A stretch of DNA of 26,791 nt from a virus. A program made the position numbers and the translations under genes. How positions within the stretch are numbered: the stretch's first letter is position 1; each line of letters opens with the position of its first letter. Of this stretch, positions 22,745-26,791 are shown one piece after another. The notes below the pieces were generated by a model. That model was given only the letters and a program-made list of their open reading frames with translations. It made no database searches and was not told the origin of the DNA. The DNA lies in the IMG/VR virus record IMGVR_UViG_3300027977_002879, positions 1-26,791 of that record; one strand, written 5' to 3'.

Positions 22745-23900
22745 GATTGTTTCCTTGTTGTAATGAGTATAATTCTGTGAAAATCCTACTGCTGTCTATA
22801 TTCCTGCGTTGATCCATGATAGCGAGTTGTTCCAGTGATCCTATTAGATTCCGTTCAAAAGGTTGCTGTATGTAATTTAACAAATTCTGCAGACTTTGTT
22901 CTAGTAGATATCCAGGATGATCATTGATGCGAGATTCCAATTCATCTTGCACTAATTTTAGCACATAATCTGGTAAATGTCTGATGTTTAGGTAAAGAGG
23001 GCCTAGCAAAGCACCTGCTATAAAACTGTTGGCATGGAATCCCAATGATCTGAGATAATCGATACATTGGAAAATACTGCGATAATTCAGGAGGAAATGC
23101 AACATGTTGAATGAAATCTTGTGATCCAGACCCCGGATCGACGAGAGGTTATCCAAAAAGTCTTGCCATGCCCCGCCGTACCGGATGTATTCAAACTCTT
23201 CGGCCATGGACTCCACGCTTACGGTCCAATGTACATTTTTGAATCCGCATATCAAATCAAATATCTTGGTATCTACCTTGCTGAGATTGGTATTGATGCG
23301 TAGATTCACCGTGGGATTACGTTGTTTTAAAAGTTCTAAAAATTCTAGATTTTCTTTCATCAACAAAGGCTCACCACCAGCAAGATACACATGCTTGAGA
23401 TTGGCAGCATGATCAAAGATATAATCTTTAAACTGCTGTATCTGTTGTGGATCTGGTCGCACAGGCCGGATATCCAATTCGCTGGCCCATTGGCTACTGA
23501 AATCAGAGGAACAATAAACACATGCAAAGTTGCAAAGATTACTCCATCTCACATCTATAGTTTTGAGATCGTGATTTCCTTGCACATAGGTAGATGCAGG
23601 TACATGTTTTAGTTCTCGTATGTAAAATATTCTGTCACTGATAATGTCAAAACTTTTCTTGCCATTCTCAAGATCGTAACAGGGATGACAATCAGATCCG
23701 GGCCGATCTTTCAGCATGCTTTGTTGTGTTTGTTGATTCACGGGCCCAGACAATATTTCTTCGATATTGGTATCGCGAATATTGCCAAGACGACCTGCAC
23801 TGCGTATGCAATTCTTTACAGTACCATCAAAGTTGTACATTAGCCCGGTCCATGGCATAGGGCAGAATACCCCATTGGTCAGCATCTGTTTAGCGTTCAT
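22728..23900 (-). CDS. radical SAM protein with N-terminal Cys-rich (twitch/SPASM-like) domain
   Basis: A 390-residue radical SAM enzyme candidate. The cluster motif is CNFACVYC (Cys123, 127, 130), followed by YLAGGEPLL, the glycine-rich SAM contact. Before it lies a compact Cys domain (Cys13, 31, 71, 74: FCPMPW, CIRS, CHPC) that may bind an auxiliary 4Fe-4S cluster; in known SPASM/twitch enzymes such a cluster usually follows the core, so this order is reversed. It also carries MYNFDGTVKNC, a pattern shared in altered form by the second radical SAM protein at 24436-25311. Possible roles are peptide or sugar modification; the substrate is unknown. Overlap with uvsX (17 bases) and with the SDR gene (ATGA) makes one operon. 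Confidence 0.85.
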   Translation of the reverse strand: MNAKQMLTNGVFCPMPWTGLMYNFDGTVKNCIRSAGRLGNIRDTNIEEILSGPVNQQTQQSMLKDRPGSDCHPCYDLENGKKSFDIISDRIFYIRELKHVPASTYVQGNHDLKTIDVRWSNLCNFACVYCSSDFSSQWASELDIRPVRPDPQQIQQFKDYIFDHAANLKHVYLAGGEPLLMKENLEFLELLKQRNPTVNLRINTNLSKVDTKIFDLICGFKNVHWTVSVESMAEEFEYIRYGGAWQDFLDNLSSIRGLDHKISFNMLHFLLNYRSIFQCIDYLRSLGFHANSFIAGALLGPLYLNIRHLPDYVLKLVQDELESRINDHPGYLLEQSLQNLLNYIQQPFERNLIGSLEQLAIMDQRRNIDSSRIFTELYSLQQGNNHGQTV

Positions 23901-24439
23901 ACCGGTCTTGGTGCTAGAGAAATTTCCGGAATCACGAGATCAGGAGCCGCTGTCTCAAACAATTTTACGAGAGTTTCTGCCCAATGATCGACATCGGCAG
24001 CGGGTGGGACTGTTTTATCCGCACTGGTGGCCACGTTGCCTGGTCTAACCAAGGTGATATTGATTTTTACCTGACGATTACGTATCTGTCGTATGGATTC
24101 TTCCAAGGCGACTTTTTGTATCCGGTAGAGATCCATGTCAAGTCCCGGTAAAGAGCTCGTGGGTTGTTGTGTCATCATTGTAGAAATAACCATGATGTGT
24201 TTGCGTGTACCTTGCCATCGCCGGGCCATTTCAAATAGCAATTCAGTCTGTGCAAATCCATCCTGTGCATTATTGATCCACATATCGCAGGGTTCGATCT
24301 GTTGAGATATCTTCATGATGTTACGGATATTGTCACCGTGACGTTTGCTCAGACCGATAATCTCATGTCCTCGTGAATGATAACTGTTTGCCAGAGATTG
24401 TCCAATACCTGCGGTGTGTCCCGTTATCGCTATCTTCAC
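23897..24439 (-). CDS. short-chain dehydrogenase/reductase-like protein
   Basis: A 180-residue SDR-like oxidoreductase. The nucleotide-binding turn is GHTAGIG (7-13), the NNAG equivalent is NNAQ (56-59), and the catalytic pair appears as Tyr105 and Lys109 in LYRIQKVALEE; VRPGNVAT then matches the Pro-Gly strand. The length is short for the family (about 250), ending soon after that strand, so the substrate lid may be reduced. The start is GTG at 24439, with AGAGG seven bases upstream and a GTGA overlap with the preceding gene. Between two radical SAM genes it might reduce or oxidise a product of theirs; this is inference. Confidence 0.8.
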   Translation of the reverse strand: MKIAITGHTAGIGQSLANSYHSRGHEIIGLSKRHGDNIRNIMKISQQIEPCDMWINNAQDGFAQTELLFEMARRWQGTRKHIMVISTMMTQQPTSSLPGLDMDLYRIQKVALEESIRQIRNRQVKINITLVRPGNVATSADKTVPPAADVDHWAETLVKLFETAAPDLVIPEISLAPRPV

Positions 24440-25311
24440 GTGATACCTCTTAATTGTTTTTGCTCGCGTATATATTCGTCTCGAGCATGCACATCTGTAT
24501 TATCTACTGATAATTCCCACGGCGTCTTGAGATAGGCATAACTGTGATCAATGTCATGTTCCTGAGCAAAGCATTGGATATTGGGCAGGTCCTCCTCATT
24601 TAACACACTGACCGTGGTCCATAAATTTAATTTTATCGGCATGGATTTATAAATCATGAGATTATTGAAAAATGTCTGCCAGGTTATGGGCCAACGCAAT
24701 AATTCGTGTACCGAACCGATTCCATCGCAACTGACTGTGACTGTGACTTCTATACCGCGATCAACGATATCCGTCAATTCAGTCAGTACGGTGCTACAGT
24801 TGGTATTGAGTCGTAGGGTCCGGAGATTAGGGGGCAGATTTTTCAATATGCTTTTATAGTTTTTGCTGTAGCTGGGTTCACCACCATTGATATCCAGATG
24901 CACTATGCGGTCCTGTGGTAATGATAAAAAATTGTTGGAATTGTTAACCATGGGAAATGCACGACCTTTGAGGCTGCCTATCCTGGTACTTAAATTCTCA
25001 TTGCAGGTCAAACAGGCTGCATTGCAGAGATTATCCAACACACCGCCCACCTGCAGATAATCCTGTTGAGATGTTTGTTTATCTAACTCAATGGCATACA
25101 TCCTGATACTGTTGGGTTCGGTCTCTTGGCATCTTTTACACTCAGAGGGCCATTGATCTTGTGCCATCTGATCTTTTATCTGTTGTAACCATGAACTAGA
25201 CTCCATGTCCTCTAGAGTGCTGAATTGCGGAGCATTGACCATGTGCCCGCAACGACTCACAGTGCCATTGGAGTTGAAACGCACAAAATGATCAAGTCTT
25301 GGGCAATACAT
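24436..25311 (-). CDS. second radical SAM protein
   Basis: A 291-residue radical SAM candidate, shorter than its neighbour at 22728-23900 but of the same design. N-terminal cysteines (Cys3, 21, 58, 61) include CPRLDHF and CKRC, matching that protein's leading Cys domain. The 4Fe-4S motif CNAACLTC (Cys96, 100, 103) and LDINGGEPSYS follow, and the core carries VTVTVSCDG. Shared architecture and order suggest a divergent gene pair. No ribosome binding site is seen; the start overlaps the sulfotransferase-like gene by 20 bases, so reinitiation after that stop is likely. The substrate is unknown. Products could be a modified peptide, a nucleotide derivative or a sugar. Confidence 0.83.
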   Translation of the reverse strand: MYCPRLDHFVRFNSNGTVSRCGHMVNAPQFSTLEDMESSSWLQQIKDQMAQDQWPSECKRCQETEPNSIRMYAIELDKQTSQQDYLQVGGVLDNLCNAACLTCNENLSTRIGSLKGRAFPMVNNSNNFLSLPQDRIVHLDINGGEPSYSKNYKSILKNLPPNLRTLRLNTNCSTVLTELTDIVDRGIEVTVTVSCDGIGSVHELLRWPITWQTFFNNLMIYKSMPIKLNLWTTVSVLNEEDLPNIQCFAQEHDIDHSYAYLKTPWELSVDNTDVHARDEYIREQKQLRGIT

Positions 25312-25948
25312 TTTGTATGATTTGAGGTAAACTAGATATTATCAAATCCCAAGTATCGGAATGCGTTGTTTGATAATGATCTAAAAGCTGTGACCATGTG
25401 AGAGTGTGACCAGCAAGATCTAACAAAATCTGATCCACAAAAAACCACAGTTCCATATTGGGATCGTCATATAATAATTTTTCTGCAAAGTCACGAGACA
25501 ATTTGTTTATTTCTGGACCTTCCATATATGTGGTAGCATGTTTGAGATCATTGAGATTTCTAATTCTCAGTTGTGTATCAACGTCTAGATATCTTGACAG
25601 ATTCACCAGCCAAAAAAATTGTGGTAAGAAATGACGATTAAGAAATTTGTATCGTTTGACGAACCATAAAGAAGATTGTCTATCCAATTCAGGATGATCT
25701 CTGTGTAGGAACTCTAGATAGGTATGCACTCCGCTGATGTACCTTGATCGGGCATTTCGGATATAGATGTCTATCACAGGCAAAGAAGCGATATCATTAT
25801 TGCGATAAGATATGGCACCATTTTGTTCTTCTTTACGCAGACTAGAACTGCCATTTTTCTGTATCCAATAAATCCATTGATTGCAGGATGACAGATGCGT
25901 CACCCTGCAATCTTCTGGAAACAGTTCTACATCTATGGGACAAAACAT
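25292..25948 (-). CDS. sulfotransferase-like protein
   Basis: A 218-residue protein resembling PAPS-dependent sulfotransferases. WIQKNGSSSLRK (28-39) fits the 5'-phosphosulfate loop (usually Pro-Lys-x-Gly-x-x), and IYIRNARSRYISGVHTYLEF (61-80) fits the 3'-phosphate-binding strand-helix with Arg64 and Ser72. The rest is helical, with aromatic clusters. Many marine phage sulfotransferase-like proteins differ strongly from the bacterial type, so this is a motif-level call; a kinase or another P-loop-like fold is possible. The start is TGATG-coupled to gp32 (one-base overlap), which is remarkable, since gp32 is usually not linked to such an enzyme. Confidence 0.6.
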   Translation of the reverse strand: MFCPIDVELFPEDCRVTHLSSCNQWIYWIQKNGSSSLRKEEQNGAISYRNNDIASLPVIDIYIRNARSRYISGVHTYLEFLHRDHPELDRQSSLWFVKRYKFLNRHFLPQFFWLVNLSRYLDVDTQLRIRNLNDLKHATTYMEGPEINKLSRDFAEKLLYDDPNMELWFFVDQILLDLAGHTLTWSQLLDHYQTTHSDTWDLIISSLPQIIQNVLPKT

Positions 25949-26791
25949 CAGGTCTTGGCTTGGCGTGCCCTGATCATGGCCAGGATGTCCTGAGCGTTTT
26001 GTCCACCAGCAGCAGGTTTCACGACCGGTGCTGTGGCAGTGGGTGCATCGTCTTCGTCAAACGAACTTGTAGCAGGTGCTACCACCGGGGCCGCAGGAGC
26101 TGCTACCTCTACTGTTGCTGTGGCCGCACTAGATCCACCGGCGGGTGCTGACACACCTGCGGGGCGGAAGTACTGGCTCCAGCGATCAGGATCGTAAGGT
26201 TTGCCGTCTACGGATGCTTCGAACATCTCCTTCATGACCTTGAGTTCAGTGTCCGAGGGTTTCTTGGGCAGGAACTCTGCGAGATCAAAAAGTCCATGTG
26301 CCGCGAGGGCAGCCTGTTCCGCCTCTGTGAGTGCGGATTCCTTACGACTCCATTTGGAAGTCGAGTAGTCTGCGTAGCCACCTTTGGAAGTCTTGGTGAT
26401 ACGGAAATCCAGACCACGCAACAAATCTGTTGGTAATTCTTCCAATTCAGGATCCATCAAGGCCGACTTGATGATGGTGAAGATCTGCGGACCAATGATG
26501 AAACGCCGGATGGGATTCTCTGGTGTGCGATCTTCGGAGAGAGGATTCTCACGCACGAAGCCTTGGAACACATAACTGCGTTTTTTCCAATACTTGCGAC
26601 CCATGTCCTCCAGACTTTTGTCTTTGAACCAGCCACGAACTTCGGCCAGGATCGGGCAGGCGTCGCCCCACATCTCTACGCAGGGCACTTGTACCTGGAC
26701 CTGTTTGGAATCCATTTCGCCTTTGATGCCAGCGAATGGCAGTTTGATCATGGCCCGCTCTGCCCAGAAGAATGTGTTCTTGGCATTGCCA
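25948..26791 (-). CDS. 32: gp32-like single-stranded DNA-binding protein (5' end outside the window)
   Basis: Gp32 coats single-stranded DNA in T4-type replication, recombination and repair, and binds UvsX, UvsY and the polymerase complex. The reading frame is open to the window edge (GNAKNTFFWAER precedes an internal Met), so the N-terminal part lies outside. The visible part has the OB-fold core with PCVEMWGDACP, a Cys pair in the position of the T4 zinc site, WKKRSYVFQGFV, PIRRFIIGPQIF and the GLDFRITKTSKGGY strand. A Pro/Ala/Thr-rich linker then leads to a short C-terminal helix (DILAMIRARQAKT), a common tail in marine T4-like phages that differs from the long acidic T4 tail, although SFDEDD is acidic. 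It ends with TGA overlapping the next ATG. Confidence 0.93.
   Translation of the reverse strand, partial: GNAKNTFFWAERAMIKLPFAGIKGEMDSKQVQVQVPCVEMWGDACPILAEVRGWFKDKSLEDMGRKYWKKRSYVFQGFVRENPLSEDRTPENPIRRFIIGPQIFTIIKSALMDPELEELPTDLLRGLDFRITKTSKGGYADYSTSKWSRKESALTEAEQAALAAHGLFDLAEFLPKKPSDTELKVMKEMFEASVDGKPYDPDRWSQYFRPAGVSAPAGGSSAATATVEVAAPAAPVVAPATSSFDEDDAPTATAPVVKPAAGGQNAQDILAMIRARQAKT

Overview
This window looks like part of a T4-like myovirus genome (a tailed phage of the T4 superfamily, of the aquatic, cyanophage/pelagiphage-like kind). The core evidence is a UvsW-type helicase at the left end, a gp32-type single-stranded DNA-binding protein running off the right end, a UvsX RecA-like recombinase with a small acidic gene and a UvsY-like candidate downstream, and T4-type late promoter motifs (TATAAATA and variants). 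Coding density is near total, almost every gene lies on the minus strand, and adjacent genes typically overlap by ATGA. No tRNA, integrase, IS or CRISPR was seen. The host cannot be named from the sequence.

Layout, right to left (the direction of most transcription). 26791-25948: gp32 (5' end outside the window). 25948-22728: an unusual insert of a sulfotransferase-like protein, a radical SAM protein, a short SDR-type oxidoreductase and a second radical SAM protein. 22744-20981: uvsX, a small acidic gene and a UvsY-like gene. 20984-4314: a cluster of about 16.7 kb devoted to glycan chemistry. It holds five DxD (GT-A-like) glycosyltransferase candidates, six members of one divergent paralogous family that looks like a GT-B-type glycosyltransferase, six methyltransferase-like genes (one FkbM, one TylF, four other), an AsnB-like amidotransferase, a cytidylyltransferase-cupin fusion and a UDP-glucose dehydrogenase/fucosyltransferase-like fusion. 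4280-3801: a short, probably structural protein with its own late promoter and terminator. 3475-2456: an AAA ATPase with a near-consensus sigma70 promoter. 2315-46: an AT-rich orphan gene followed by uvsW, behind a second sigma70-type promoter.

How it may work together (inference): the dehydrogenase could make a uronic acid sugar nucleotide, the AsnB-like protein could amidate it, the cytidylyltransferase could activate another sugar, up to eleven or twelve transferases could assemble an oligosaccharide, and the methyltransferases could cap it. The acceptor is unknown. Virion proteins, hypermodified phage DNA and the host envelope are all open. Nothing in the window makes a modified base precursor.

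Two structural facts suggest how the cluster grew. A two-gene plus-strand cassette (5887-7353) interrupts the otherwise collinear paralog array with no spare bases on either side. An AT-rich block (about 15123-19410) was added with one edge inside the fusion gene, exactly where its protein domain changes.
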